A DNA stretch of 32,816 bases from Desulfuromonas sp. Lineage in GTDB: Bacteria; Desulfobacterota; Desulfuromonadia; Desulfuromonadales; Geopsychrobacteraceae. How positions within the stretch are numbered: the first letter of the stretch is position 1; every line of letters begins with the position of its first letter. A model generated the notes under the pieces. The model was not told where the DNA came from, searched no databases, and saw only the letters and a list, made by a program, of their open reading frames with translations. The position numbers and the translations under genes were made by a program. The stretch is from assembly GCA_002869695.1 (NCBI GenBank), contig PKUD01000213.1:1-32816 (forward strand), in the 5' to 3' direction. This document shows, in pieces, positions 17,667-25,476 of the stretch.

Positions 17667-17704
17667 CAAAGCGCTCCGGTACATCCGGGGCGCTTTGATT
17701 TTTT
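17667..17704 (+). terminator. Strong rho-independent terminator
   Basis: CAAAGCGC pairs with GCGCTTTG and the stem continues through a T-G wobble and CCGG/CCGG to a TACAT loop, about 13 bp in all, followed by ATTTTTT. A run of seven A residues just upstream (17657-17663) could let it act in the minus direction too. Its presence is the best evidence that something is transcribed rightward here. Confidence 0.88.
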
Positions 17705-18144
17705 ACGGCTCATCGCTAAGGCCAAAGACATCTCAGGCACGTCGTTTGCCTGCCTTCTCGCTTCTCGAGCGTACGTGCTAATGGATTGTTTTGGGACGCA
17801 TAATTAAATTAACTGTGCCAGGACTCAACAAATGCTCTCTTCCGTGGTCGGAGAGGAGGAGTTCGTCTTCTGTGACCCGCACAACACTCCCCTTGTCTGC
17901 TATATCCCCAATCTTCGGGAGAATCCCCAATTTAGCCGTATTTTATATGTATGCATATGCTTCCCCCGAAAAAATCAATCCCAGTGCAGAAAAAAACGTA
18001 CGGAATCCTCCTTCGGCAGGAGCAAATTAAACCTGAAAACAAACCCTACAACATGCAGGGACATTGTCAATTCAGGCAACATGCGGGAAGAGCATGTGAC
18101 GTTTTTTCCAGGGGAAAATCCAAGAAAGCCGCCTAAAGAAGGTC

Positions 18145-19137
18145 TCAAAGGGTCACATCAACAACCACTCGACCATCGATCTTTCCGGCCAGCAACTGTT
18201 CGGCTACGTGCGGAACTTCGTCCAGAGAAATGACTTTGTAGATCCGCTCCAGAACATCCCCGGGGAGCTCAGTCGTAAGTCGCGCCCAGGCTGTTTTGCG
18301 CAGGGGGATCGGGCAGGTGGTCACTTCCACGCCAACCATTTTAATCGCCCGCAAGATAAAGGGCATGACGGTTGTGTTCAACTCGGCACCACCGGTCAGG
18401 CCGGTCGCAGCAACCGTGCCACCATAATTCATCTCGGCCAGCAGGCGGGCCAACACCTTGCCACCGACTGTATCTATCGCTCCCGCCCAGCGCTGTTTCT
18501 CCAGCGGTCGCGACTGCTGTTCCAGATCCTCCCGGTCAACTATTTGCTTTGCCCCCAGCTGGTAAAGATAGTCGTCCGTACCCCTGCGGCCGGTCACTGC
18601 GGCAACCCTGTAACCCAATCCGGCCAACAGAGCGACGGCAACCCCTCCGACTCCGCCGCTGGCTCCGGTCACCAGTATGGTTCCCTGGTCCGGAGAGACT
18701 CCCTGCTCCTCCAGCGCCATGACGCAGAGCATGGCGGTTAAACCGGCGGAACCGATCGCCATGGCACGCAGTTTTTCCAATCCTTCAGGCAGCTGAATCA
18801 ACCATTCCGATTTCAAACGGGCCAGCTGGGTAAAACCTCCCCAGTAGCGCTCCCCGACACCCCAGCCGGTCAGTAACACCTTATCACCGGGCTGAAAATC
18901 CGCGGACTCAGAAGATAAAACGTCACCGGTCAGATCGACACCGGGGACCATCGGGTATTCGCGCACAATATTACCGCGCCCGAAAACGGCTAAACAGTCC
19001 TTGTAGTTGAGACTGGAATAGTTGACCGCAACCAGGACGTCACCCTCTGGCAGGGCATCGACTGAGAGTTGTCGAATCCGGTGTTCGACGACATCGTTCT
19101 CTTTCGTAACGACCAGAGCTTTGAATTTATCAGTCAC
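18145..19137 (-). CDS. acuI: AcuI/YhdH-type NADPH-dependent acrylyl-CoA (enoyl-CoA) reductase
   Basis: Medium-chain dehydrogenase/reductase of the zinc-free YhdH/AcuI group, which reduces acryloyl-CoA to propionyl-CoA with NADPH. From the GTG start the product is 330 residues. It shows SSLNYKDCLAV near the N-terminus, PGVDLTGDVL, GWGVGERYWGGFTQLARL, the cofactor loop TGASGGVGGVAVALLAGLGY with the NADPH-type TGRRGTDDYL, and AATGLTGGAELNTTVMPFILR near the end. The GTG at 19137 is preferred because GAGGA lies five bases upstream; an ATG at 19149 is possible. The gene overlaps the end of the GntR regulator, so the two are co-translated. Confidence 0.87.
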   Translation of the reverse strand: MTDKFKALVVTKENDVVEHRIRQLSVDALPEGDVLVAVNYSSLNYKDCLAVFGRGNIVREYPMVPGVDLTGDVLSSESADFQPGDKVLLTGWGVGERYWGGFTQLARLKSEWLIQLPEGLEKLRAMAIGSAGLTAMLCVMALEEQGVSPDQGTILVTGASGGVGGVAVALLAGLGYRVAAVTGRRGTDDYLYQLGAKQIVDREDLEQQSRPLEKQRWAGAIDTVGGKVLARLLAEMNYGGTVAATGLTGGAELNTTVMPFILRAIKMVGVEVTTCPIPLRKTAWARLTTELPGDVLERIYKVISLDEVPHVAEQLLAGKIDGRVVVDVTL

Positions 19138-19882
19138 TGCGTTCCTCATCTCGTTCACGACGCCACTCCTGGGCCTGTGCGTACTGCTCACACAGGTAAT
19201 TCATCTGCTCGGCCATAGCGGCTTCGGCAACTTCAATTTTTTGGTCTTTGATCGCCTGGTAGATGTGTTCATGCTGGGCGATGATCTTGTGCCGTTCCCG
19301 GAAGCGGAAAATAACCAGGTTGGTCGCCGGCTGCAGAGCTTCGATGACTGCAAACATAACAAACTGCATGACCGGGTTACCGGTGGCATCGACCATGGCC
19401 CGGTGAAAGCGCACGTCTGAGGCGCAGAACTCCACATCCGTGGTTTGCGGATTTTTTTGCCGTACGATCTCTTCCGCCATGATCTGGAGCTGCTCTTCCT
19501 CGCGACGCTCTGCGGCCAATCTGCAACAGATCAGCTCCAGCTCGCGGCGCGCTTCAGCAATTTCAGACAAACTGAACTTACCCATGCTGACCATGAGCAT
19601 GGCGGCGCCGGTCATCGATGAGCGAAGTTCTTCCTGGCTGGGACGATTGACAAAGGTCCCGCCGGTCGGTCCGCGTCGGCTGCGGATGAGATTTTGCGCG
19701 GCAAGTCTTTTTAATGCCTCGCGAATCGTTGGCCGGGAGACATTGTATTTTTCGGCCAGAACTTCCTCGGTCGGAAGCTGGTCGTCAACCTTAAGGCTGC
19801 CATCGACAATCGCGCTGCGAATATTTTCCGCGATCTGCTTGGCAAGGCTTTCCGTTACAGGGGGTTGAAAATTAATCGCCAT
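19130..19882 (-). CDS. GntR-family regulator with FCD (FadR-type) ligand domain
   Basis: A DNA-binding regulator of the FadR subfamily, probably sensing a small carboxylic acid or acyl compound. The N-terminal winged helix (about residues 10-75) reads LPTEEVLAEKYNVSRPTIREALKRLAAQ, with RGPTGGTFV as the wing. The all-helical FCD domain follows; its usual metal ligands look present in DVRFHRAMVDATGNP and HEHIYQAI. The ATG at 19882 is chosen over a GTG eight codons upstream because AGGAAGAG precedes it. It is coupled to the acuI-like gene and divergent from an MDR dehydrogenase; an inverted repeat overlaps both predicted promoters, so autoregulation and control of both sides is likely. Confidence 0.9.
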   Translation of the reverse strand: MAINFQPPVTESLAKQIAENIRSAIVDGSLKVDDQLPTEEVLAEKYNVSRPTIREALKRLAAQNLIRSRRGPTGGTFVNRPSQEELRSSMTGAAMLMVSMGKFSLSEIAEARRELELICCRLAAERREEEQLQIMAEEIVRQKNPQTTDVEFCASDVRFHRAMVDATGNPVMQFVMFAVIEALQPATNLVIFRFRERHKIIAQHEHIYQAIKDQKIEVAEAAMAEQMNYLCEQYAQAQEWRRERDEERSD

Positions 19883-19975
19883 TTTGTCTGCACTCTTCCT
19901 GTCCACTCCGGACCCAAGTGATATTATTTATCCTTGCGCCACAAGATAGCTTATTTTCAGAGTCATGGGAAGTAA

Positions 19976-20017
19976 TTTATATATTTGTTTGACAAATAAA
20001 CAAATACTGGTTACGGT
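19976..20017. promoter_or_regulatory. Divergent promoters with an overlapping inverted-repeat operator
   Basis: ATTTGTTT (19983-19990) and AAACAAAT (19998-20005) form a perfect 8-bp inverted repeat seven bases apart. On the minus strand TTGTTT (revcomp of 19998-20003) and TATAAA (revcomp of 19976-19981), 16 apart, form a good promoter for the GntR gene. On the plus strand TTGACA (19989-19994) sits inside the repeat, with a poor -10 (TACGGT, 20012-20017). A protein bound here would block both directions. The adjacent GntR/FCD protein is the obvious candidate. Confidence 0.6.
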
Positions 20018-20091
20018 GGTCATCCATAAAAAAATATATTCATCCATCAAAGACTGCTTACCGAACTCTAACTGATGTAAAAGGAGTAACC

Positions 20092-21156
20092 ATGAAAGCA
20101 CTCGTTTACCGTGATTACGCACCCGATGATAACTTTTCCAGCATCCTCAAGGTGGAGGATATCCCGGCTCCCGAGCCAAAAGCGAATGAAGTTTTGATTC
20201 AGGTAAAAGCGTCCGCATTGAACTACAATGACGTCTGGGGAATGCGCGGCAACCCGATTCCGGTTGAGCTGCCCCATATTTCGGGCTCCGATGCTGCAGG
20301 GGACGTCCTTGCGGTCGGCAGTGATGTGACCAGCATCAAGGTCGGTGACCGGGTCGCAGTTCACGCCAACATGTCCTGTCGCGTCTGCGAGGCCTGCACG
20401 AGTGGCCGGGAATATGACTGCGCCAAACGGATGGTCTGGGGCTTCCAGACGACCCCCGGAAGCCACGCCGAGCAGGTCTGCCTGCCGGAAGTCAATGTGG
20501 TGAAAATCCCCGATACGGTCAGCTACGAACAGGCCGCAGCAGCAGCCATGAACCTGCTCACCGCCTGGCACATGCTGGTCGGGCGCGCCCAGATCAAGCC
20601 GGGACAGCTGGTCCTGATTATGGGCGGGCGCTCCGGCGTCGGCCATCTGGGGATCCAGATCGCCAAACTCTACAACTGTACCGTGATCGCCACTGCCAGC
20701 CCGGAGAACGCCGAGCTGTGCAAGGAGCTGGGCGCTGACTATGTGGTCACTCACCGCGACGCGGACTGGGCCAAGCAGGTTCGTGGTCTCTGCAAGGAAA
20801 TCGCCAAGCAGAACGGTACCGCTCCGGGTATCGACGTCTCCTTCGACCATGTCGGCGAAACCCATTTCAATGATCAGCTGACTCTGCTGAAATTCGGCGG
20901 CACCTTGGTCAGCTGTGGCGCGACAACCGGTTTTGACGCCACGATTGACCTGCGTCACGTCTTCTTCAAGGGGACCAACATCCTCGGCTCAACCCAGGGA
21001 ACCAAGGCTGAACTTGAGCAGGGGCTCTACTGGATGGGTCAGGGCAAGATCAAGTCCGCCATCGGTGCAGAATACAGCTTCGACCAGGCCGCAGAAGCCT
21101 ATGAGCAATTCCTCTCTGGGAAAGGGCTGTTCGGCAAGATTATCATCAAACCATAA
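20092..21156 (+). CDS. Zinc-binding MDR dehydrogenase / quinone- or enoyl-CoA-reductase-like
   Basis: A 354-residue medium-chain dehydrogenase resembling crotonyl-CoA reductases and zinc alcohol dehydrogenases. The structural zinc lobe is present (CRVCEACTSGREYDC). Residues ALNYNDVWGMRGNP near 45-58 are of the crotonyl-CoA-reductase-like kind rather than the catalytic-zinc Cys/His type. The cofactor loop is IMGGRSGVGHLGIQIAK, and the segment FDHVGETHFNDQLTLLKFGGTLVSCGATTG is typical of the group. It follows AAAAGGAG and is divergent from the GntR regulator. It ends at a strong terminator. A role in fatty-acyl or other enoyl reduction together with the acuI-like enzyme is an inference. Confidence 0.85.
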   Translation: MKALVYRDYAPDDNFSSILKVEDIPAPEPKANEVLIQVKASALNYNDVWGMRGNPIPVELPHISGSDAAGDVLAVGSDVTSIKVGDRVAVHANMSCRVCEACTSGREYDCAKRMVWGFQTTPGSHAEQVCLPEVNVVKIPDTVSYEQAAAAAMNLLTAWHMLVGRAQIKPGQLVLIMGGRSGVGHLGIQIAKLYNCTVIATASPENAELCKELGADYVVTHRDADWAKQVRGLCKEIAKQNGTAPGIDVSFDHVGETHFNDQLTLLKFGGTLVSCGATTGFDATIDLRHVFFKGTNILGSTQGTKAELEQGLYWMGQGKIKSAIGAEYSFDQAAEAYEQFLSGKGLFGKIIIKP

Positions 21157-21229
21157 TTGTCCGGACCATAATCATAACCCGCTATGTGCGATAGAATTCT
21201 GCACATTGGCAACAAACCGGATATAATTT

Positions 21230-21262
21230 ATGGGCAGCTCTTATGGAGCTGCCCATATTTTT
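21230..21262 (+). terminator. Rho-independent terminator after the MDR dehydrogenase
   Basis: ATGGGCAGCTC (21230-21240) pairs perfectly with GAGCTGCCCAT (21246-21256) around a five-base loop, followed by ATTTTTG. The 11-bp stem plus T run is a textbook terminator for the gene ending at 21156. Confidence 0.92.
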
Positions 21263-21354
21263 GTTTTGTTCCATAGAGGAGAAGAGATCAAAGCCAACAG
21301 CACGAGAAACACGACCAATCAGCTGCGCCAATTGATGATAAAAAAGGACTCACG

Positions 21355-21867
21355 ATGAACAGCACAAGCAAGAAGCTTTTTATCTTCGCCTTGGGAGCGG
21401 CCGTGCTGATCAGCCTCTCCAGTTGTCAGTTACAGGATATCAGCAGTTATTTTGTCGGGTTGCAGACTGAGCCGGAGGAAAGCCTCCCCCTTCCCAATGC
21501 AGGCGTCCATAGCGGGCAATGGAAAACCTTCGACCTGCAGATCGACTATCATTATGCGGTCGAAAACCAATCCCTCAACATTTCCGGAAACATCATTTTC
21601 GGCAACTACTACCAGATAAATTTTGCCGCGTTGAGAGACCTCGAAATCTTTCTGTTCTTTCTCGATAAAGAGTCCAGGGTCTTGGAAACCGCGCGGATTC
21701 TGAGAGGACTGGGCAGAGACCTTTCCGCTTCACGCCATTTCGAAGAGATCCTAGCGATACCCGAATCGACGCGAGCGATCAGCTTTGGCTACCGAGGATC
21801 CGCAAGAGCAGAACGGCGACAACAGATCGAAAGGTTCCATCACCTGCCGAAACATACCCCCGACTAG
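21355..21867 (+). CDS. Predicted lipoprotein of unknown function
   Basis: A 170-residue product with a basic N-terminus, a hydrophobic stretch and the lipobox LSSC, so it is likely lipidated and anchored at the cell surface or periplasm. The mature part contains beta-rich and then Arg/Glu-rich sections; I do not recognise a domain. The ATG follows AAAAAGGA. Its TAG stop overlaps the stop of the convergent SIMPL gene within the palindrome CTAG. It sits after a strong terminator, so it has its own promoter, which I could not place. Confidence 0.75.
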   Translation: MNSTSKKLFIFALGAAVLISLSSCQLQDISSYFVGLQTEPEESLPLPNAGVHSGQWKTFDLQIDYHYAVENQSLNISGNIIFGNYYQINFAALRDLEIFLFFLDKESRVLETARILRGLGRDLSASRHFEEILAIPESTRAISFGYRGSARAERRQQIERFHHLPKHTPD

Positions 21868-22619
21868 GGACTTTTGGCCGCCTCACTGATCCGAAAAACC
21901 ACCGTCACCCCCGCACGAACGTCCACATTGCCGGAATTAACCGGGACAACATCTGCCGCTAACCCGGCCTTGGCAGCCATCATTTCTACGCGTGGAAAGG
22001 GACCGGGTGCAGCAGCCTGATCGAGGGTCAGCGACTGAATTGAACCAAGCTCGACCCCCGCTGCAGTCGCCAGGGCCTGGGCTTTTCTCAGAGCCCGTCG
22101 GGTGGCCAGGGCAATCGCTGCCTCGCGGTGATCTTCCGGTTCTGCCAGCGCAAAAACCAACCCGCCGATCTGATCGGCGCCGGCATTCTGGGCGGTGGCC
22201 AACAACTTCCCGGCCAGCTCAACCTGATCGGTTTTGATCAACAATTCATTGCTGACCGTGTAACCGACTATGCTGCGTTGCCAGTTGGCTGGGGCTGGCC
22301 GTGGCGGACGGCTCCATTCCGGTTGGGTTTGGAACTGCCCGGTGCGATAGTCTTCTTCCTCGAGGCCCAGGGCGCGTAACGATGCGATAAGGGCATTCAT
22401 CTTGCGATTGTTCTCCTGCAGCGCCAGCTCTGACTCAACATTACTGGTCACCACTGCAAGGCGCAGCCGCAATTGATCCGGAGGGACCTCAACCTTGGCG
22501 TCACTCTGCACCGTCAAATGTGAAACCCCGCCGACTCGATCCCCTTTCCGCACAATATGCGGATGTGCACAGGCTGACAGAAACAGTAAAAGCAGCATTC
22601 CAGCAATCAATCGATACAT
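21864..22619 (-). CDS. SIMPL-domain (DUF541) lipoprotein
   Basis: A 251-residue exported protein of the SIMPL/DUF541 family (BP26, YggE-like), of uncertain function but sometimes linked to oxidative stress. The N-terminus is a lipoprotein signal with LSAC. The domain body shows VQSDAKVEVPPDQLRLRLAV, then TGQFQTQPEWSR and VGYTVSNELLIK, ending with PVNSGNVDVRAGVTVVFRI, all in the usual order. ATG with GAGGGAG upstream. It follows pncB by 35 bases, so it probably shares the pncA-pncB transcript. Confidence 0.85.
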   Translation of the reverse strand: MYRLIAGMLLLLFLSACAHPHIVRKGDRVGGVSHLTVQSDAKVEVPPDQLRLRLAVVTSNVESELALQENNRKMNALIASLRALGLEEEDYRTGQFQTQPEWSRPPRPAPANWQRSIVGYTVSNELLIKTDQVELAGKLLATAQNAGADQIGGLVFALAEPEDHREAAIALATRRALRKAQALATAAGVELGSIQSLTLDQAAAPGPFPRVEMMAAKAGLAADVVPVNSGNVDVRAGVTVVFRISEAAKSP

Positions 22620-22654
22620 ACGTTCTCCCTCTCTTCCTGATGTGTTGAGTCAAC

Positions 22655-23878
22655 CTATTCCTGAATCCGCACGGTCTCCGGGTCGATGCCGTAGACCGAT
22701 GCAAGGTAGCGCAGATAATCAATATCTTCACACATGCTTTTGCCCGGCTCATCGGAAATTTTCGCCACAGGCTTGCCATTGGCCGCAACCATCTTGATGA
22801 CGATATCGAGTGGCTGGTTGCCAACATCGTTCATCAGGTTGGTGCCGATTCCGAACGAGATTTTTGCCCGGCCCTTAAAGTACCCATAGATTTCCAGCAT
22901 CCGGGGAAAATCGAGGCTGTCGCTAAAAACCAGCGTCTTGCCGCGGGGGTCGACGTTCATCCGCTGGTACATGTCGAACGCCTTCTCACCCCAGCCGAAA
23001 GGATCGCCGCTATCATGACGCAGGCCGTCATAAAGTTTGACGAAATAGGGGTCGGAAAAATCGCGAATAAAGGAATCCATCGAATAATTGTCCGTCAGGG
23101 CGATCCCCAAACGCCCGCGGTATTCACGCACCCAACCCTCCAGCGCGGCCTTCTGGGCATCGGCCAGACGGGTCACTGCCTGCCAGGACTGAAACCACTC
23201 GTGGGCCATAGTGCCGATGGGGGTCAATCCGAGAGTCCTGGCAAAATGCAGGCTGCTTGTCCCGGTAAAGGAGGCGTTAGCCTCGCGTTGAAGGGTAGAA
23301 AGCACCTCTTCCTGCCAGGCGCGACTGGCACGGCGCCGGGTACCGAAATCGATAAATGAAAAACCTGGAAGCTCGCCCTGTTTTTTCAGCAAAACGATCT
23401 TTTCTTCCAGGTTCCGCCTTGCAACTTGGAGGTCGATACCACCGCAATGCACAAAGGTGTGAAGTTCACTGATGATCGCCAGGGCGTAGATTTCGAACAG
23501 CGCGACATGGATCAGCGGACCGTGAAAACGCAGGTTAAGATCTTCTCCCTTCGGCTCCAGCTGAACAAAGCGCATATCCAGATGGAAGATACGCAGAAAT
23601 TCAATAAAATCGGAGGTAATGTAGGGGAAGGTCGCCAGGTAATCGAGCTCTTCAGCGGTAAAACGCAAACTGCAGACATGGTGCAACTGGCGTCGAATTT
23701 CCGGTATCAGTTCGGCCAGATTGAAACCGTTTCTGTTACGACAGGCAAATTTCCATTCGACAGCTACGGTGCGAAATTCCGGAGCATGGTAAAAAGCCTG
23801 CAGCATGGTGATCTTGTACAGATCGGTGTCCATCAGGCTGTCGATCAACCAGCGATCCAGCGTCGCTTGTTCGCTCAT
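22655..23878 (-). CDS. pncB: Nicotinate phosphoribosyltransferase
   Basis: Makes nicotinate mononucleotide from nicotinate and PRPP in NAD salvage. From the ATG at 23878 the product is 407 residues, normal for the PncB family. Seen motifs are DTDLYKITMLQAFYH near the N-terminus, SFIDFGTRRRAS, PIGTMAHEW (family His that is phosphorylated), RHDSGDPFGWGEK, VFSDSLDF and SFGIGTNLMND. The ATG at 23878 is taken rather than the longer frame because it forms the ATGA overlap with the pncA stop. Together with pncA this gives a route from nicotinamide to NaMN. Confidence 0.94.
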   Translation of the reverse strand: MSEQATLDRWLIDSLMDTDLYKITMLQAFYHAPEFRTVAVEWKFACRNRNGFNLAELIPEIRRQLHHVCSLRFTAEELDYLATFPYITSDFIEFLRIFHLDMRFVQLEPKGEDLNLRFHGPLIHVALFEIYALAIISELHTFVHCGGIDLQVARRNLEEKIVLLKKQGELPGFSFIDFGTRRRASRAWQEEVLSTLQREANASFTGTSSLHFARTLGLTPIGTMAHEWFQSWQAVTRLADAQKAALEGWVREYRGRLGIALTDNYSMDSFIRDFSDPYFVKLYDGLRHDSGDPFGWGEKAFDMYQRMNVDPRGKTLVFSDSLDFPRMLEIYGYFKGRAKISFGIGTNLMNDVGNQPLDIVIKMVAANGKPVAKISDEPGKSMCEDIDYLRYLASVYGIDPETVRIQE

Positions 23879-24522
23879 GAGGGAACCAGTTCTGCGCTGC
23901 TGGCGATACACTCGGCCCCGGCGCCGCGCATCTCGGCAATTGCCGTTTCACTGGTCTCCGCAGCAACCCCGCGACAGCCCCCCAGGTTGACGACTACCCG
24001 GAACCCCGCGCCCAGCAGTTGCAGCACCGTCGTCTTTACGCAATAGTCGGTGGCCAATCCGCCAACGACCAAGGTCGCTATCTGCCGCTCACGCAGCCAC
24101 TCGACCAACCCGGTGCTTTCCTGCTCAGCCTGGTCATGGTAACAGGCTCCATAGGGATGCTTGAGCGGGTCTTGGCCCTTGCGGACCACTAGATCATACT
24201 CTGACAATTCAGGCAGTCCCGGGACCAGCAAATTTCCCCGGGTGCCGACGACGCAGTGGGACGGCCACTTGACGTCCAGGTTCGGATAATCGCCTTCGAC
24301 CGGAGTCAGAACCTCCTTTACCGACCGCGCAACCCAGGGAGCCTCTGACGGGTGATCCTCCTGGCTGACGACCCGGTAAGCGGCGAGCGTGGCCTGGGCG
24401 TTCAACTCACCGGCGATTTCATCTCCCCCTGGGACCGGAAGTTCTTCCGGACACAGCGGAGTAAATCCCTGCTGGGGGTCAACATCCAGGCTGGCCGTTC
24501 TTTGTTTATCGATAATGACCAT
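23875..24522 (-). CDS. pncA: Nicotinamidase
   Basis: Hydrolyses nicotinamide to nicotinate. The isochorismatase-fold product has 215 residues. The catalytic Asp lies in LDVDPQQGFTP near residue 15, the Lys is probably in RKGQDP, and the nucleophile Cys is in GLATDYCVKTTVLQL, with GACYHD also typical of this branch. Two adjacent ATG codons exist; the second, at 24522, is five bases after GGGGAGG and is preferred. The gene overlaps pncB by four bases. The 281-base gap to the divergent TfoX gene holds its promoter, which I could not locate. Confidence 0.92.
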   Translation of the reverse strand: MVIIDKQRTASLDVDPQQGFTPLCPEELPVPGGDEIAGELNAQATLAAYRVVSQEDHPSEAPWVARSVKEVLTPVEGDYPNLDVKWPSHCVVGTRGNLLVPGLPELSEYDLVVRKGQDPLKHPYGACYHDQAEQESTGLVEWLRERQIATLVVGGLATDYCVKTTVLQLLGAGFRVVVNLGGCRGVAAETSETAIAEMRGAGAECIASSAELVPS

Positions 24523-24806
24523 CATTTCCTCCCCGATTTGACAGGAGTCCCGTATTCTCCATGCAGAGTCCGTTTCTGCCCCGTCATTACGGCCTACAGT
24601 TTTCCCTGCAGAAGATTAAACGATAGCGCTATTTAGTGGCATCTGCAACGACCCGGCAGCAAAGATCGCCGGGGACCAACGTTCAGCAACCGGCGGCTCT
24701 TATTGCACAACCAGAGACAGGACCTGTTAAACTTTTTGCCAGAAGTGTCCAGTCCGGAAAAACAGTGACCCGGCTGCCAGCAATGGTGCGTTAAAAGGGG
24801 CTGAAA

Positions 24807-25136
24807 ATGGCATTCAGTGAACATCTGGCCGGCAGGACAAGAGAGATCCTGGCTGCTCGACCCGGCCTTGAAGAAAAGAAAATGTTCGGGGGCGTCGCTT
24901 TCCTGCTGAACGGCACTATGACCTGCGGGATATTGCAGGACGATCTCGTTGTGAGAGTCGGCCCCGCCCAATATCAGTCATCTCTGGCAATACCACACAC
25001 CAGAGAATTTGACATCACCGGCCGGCCGATGAAAGGATGGGTCGTGGTTGCTGCGGCCGGAGTCGCGACCGAACCACAGCTGAACTGGTGGCTGAAGCAG
25101 GGGGTTGCCTTTGCATTGTCCCTGCCGGAGAAATGA
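24807..25136 (+). CDS. TfoX N-terminal-domain protein
   Basis: A 109-residue protein made only of the TfoX-N domain, related to the N-terminal half of the competence regulator TfoX but here without the C-terminal domain. The start AFSEHLAGRTREIL, the family core KKMFGGVAFLLNGTMTCGI and the later RPMKGWVVV segment are all visible. It is preceded by AAAAGGGG six bases before the ATG. Stand-alone TfoX-N proteins are common and their role is unknown. It is followed 26 bases later by a tiny membrane ORF. Confidence 0.86.
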   Translation: MAFSEHLAGRTREILAARPGLEEKKMFGGVAFLLNGTMTCGILQDDLVVRVGPAQYQSSLAIPHTREFDITGRPMKGWVVVAAAGVATEPQLNWWLKQGVAFALSLPEK

Positions 25137-25162
25137 TCAACCCACAACCGAAAGGTTCCCGC

Positions 25163-25258
25163 ATGTCACAAAAACTGGTTTTTGCCATCCTCGCCCTGGT
25201 TATAGCGCTGGCCGCATTTCTGGCCTACACCCAATACGGAATGCTGGTTCCGCAGTAA
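25163..25258 (+). CDS. Candidate 31-residue single-pass membrane protein
   Basis: Starts MSQKLVFAILALVI and continues as one hydrophobic helix (about residues 5-22) with a short polar tail ending in Tyr-rich and Gln-terminated sequence. AAAGG stands eight bases upstream of the ATG. It follows the TfoX-N gene by 26 bases on the same strand, so it could be co-transcribed. Small single-helix proteins of this form are typical of bacterial small membrane proteins but nothing here gives a function. Confidence 0.5.
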   Translation: MSQKLVFAILALVIALAAFLAYTQYGMLVPQ

Positions 25259-25390
25259 GGCAAATCACAGGAAAACATTTGCTGTGGTTATTGTCCCCTC
25301 TCCCCGGGTCTGCAGTGGCAGGGTAAGGCATTTTTCCCGGTGCGGAGAGAATGGTGAGATCCCATCCTGCGACGTAATGGCGAGTGCATA

Positions 25391-25415
25391 TAAAAAACCG
25401 GGAAACAAATCCCGG
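25391..25415 (-). terminator. Rho-independent terminator after the peptidoglycan-binding gene
   Basis: Read leftward, CCGGGA and TCCCGG (25398-25403 and 25410-25415) make a six-bp stem with a TTTGTT loop, followed directly by TTTTTTA. It lies about 60 bases after the stop of the gene at 25477. Confidence 0.9.
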
Positions 25416-25476
25416 CCGACTGTTGGGTGTCCTTGTTGCCATGGGTTAAATTTTTCTGGTGTCCGGTTGCCAGCAC

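Larger units (their letters stand above)
17482..17704 (+). ncRNA. Candidate small structured RNA carrying a short ORF
   Basis: Between the extended -10 and a strong terminator lies about 220 bases. They hold a 5' hairpin (17483-17502), a near-perfect ribosome binding site, a 16-18 codon ORF and two further stem-loops. One is AGGATC/GATCCT at 17596-17620; the other is GTGTCCC with GGG-A-ACAC at 17626-17645, closing a GCGAA loop. The terminator follows. No plus-strand gene follows for over 2 kb, so it is a free-standing unit and not the leader of a gene. I do not recognise it as any known RNA family. The ACGCAAAG stretch recalls c-di-GMP riboswitches, but the rest does not fit. Confidence 0.4.
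17168..18144. other. Gene-poor 977-base interval
   Basis: No convincing conventional gene on either strand. Open frames here have odd composition, lack ribosome binding sites and match nothing I recognise. It holds a candidate small transcript (about 17482-17704), described separately, and a hairpin CTCCT/AGGAG with a TTCGGC loop near 18017-18032 that is not followed by a proper T run. A symmetric TTGAC-AC-GTCAA element sits near 17317-17328, about 150 bases upstream of csaA. Right of 17705 I see nothing else. Confidence 0.6.

Noticed and set aside
18017-18032. CTCCT/AGGAG hairpin as terminator of the acuI-like gene
   Set aside because: On the minus strand the T run comes about 11 bases after the stem, too far for a standard rho-independent terminator, and it is more than 100 bases from the stop codon.
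20068-20958. A 296-codon minus-strand open frame opposite the MDR dehydrogenase
   Set aside because: It lies wholly antisense to a well-recognised gene with a good ribosome binding site and has low-complexity, motif-free sequence.
24633-24971. A 112-codon minus-strand frame between pncA and the TfoX-N gene
   Set aside because: It overlaps the TfoX-N gene antisense, has no ribosome binding site and its translation resembles no protein family.
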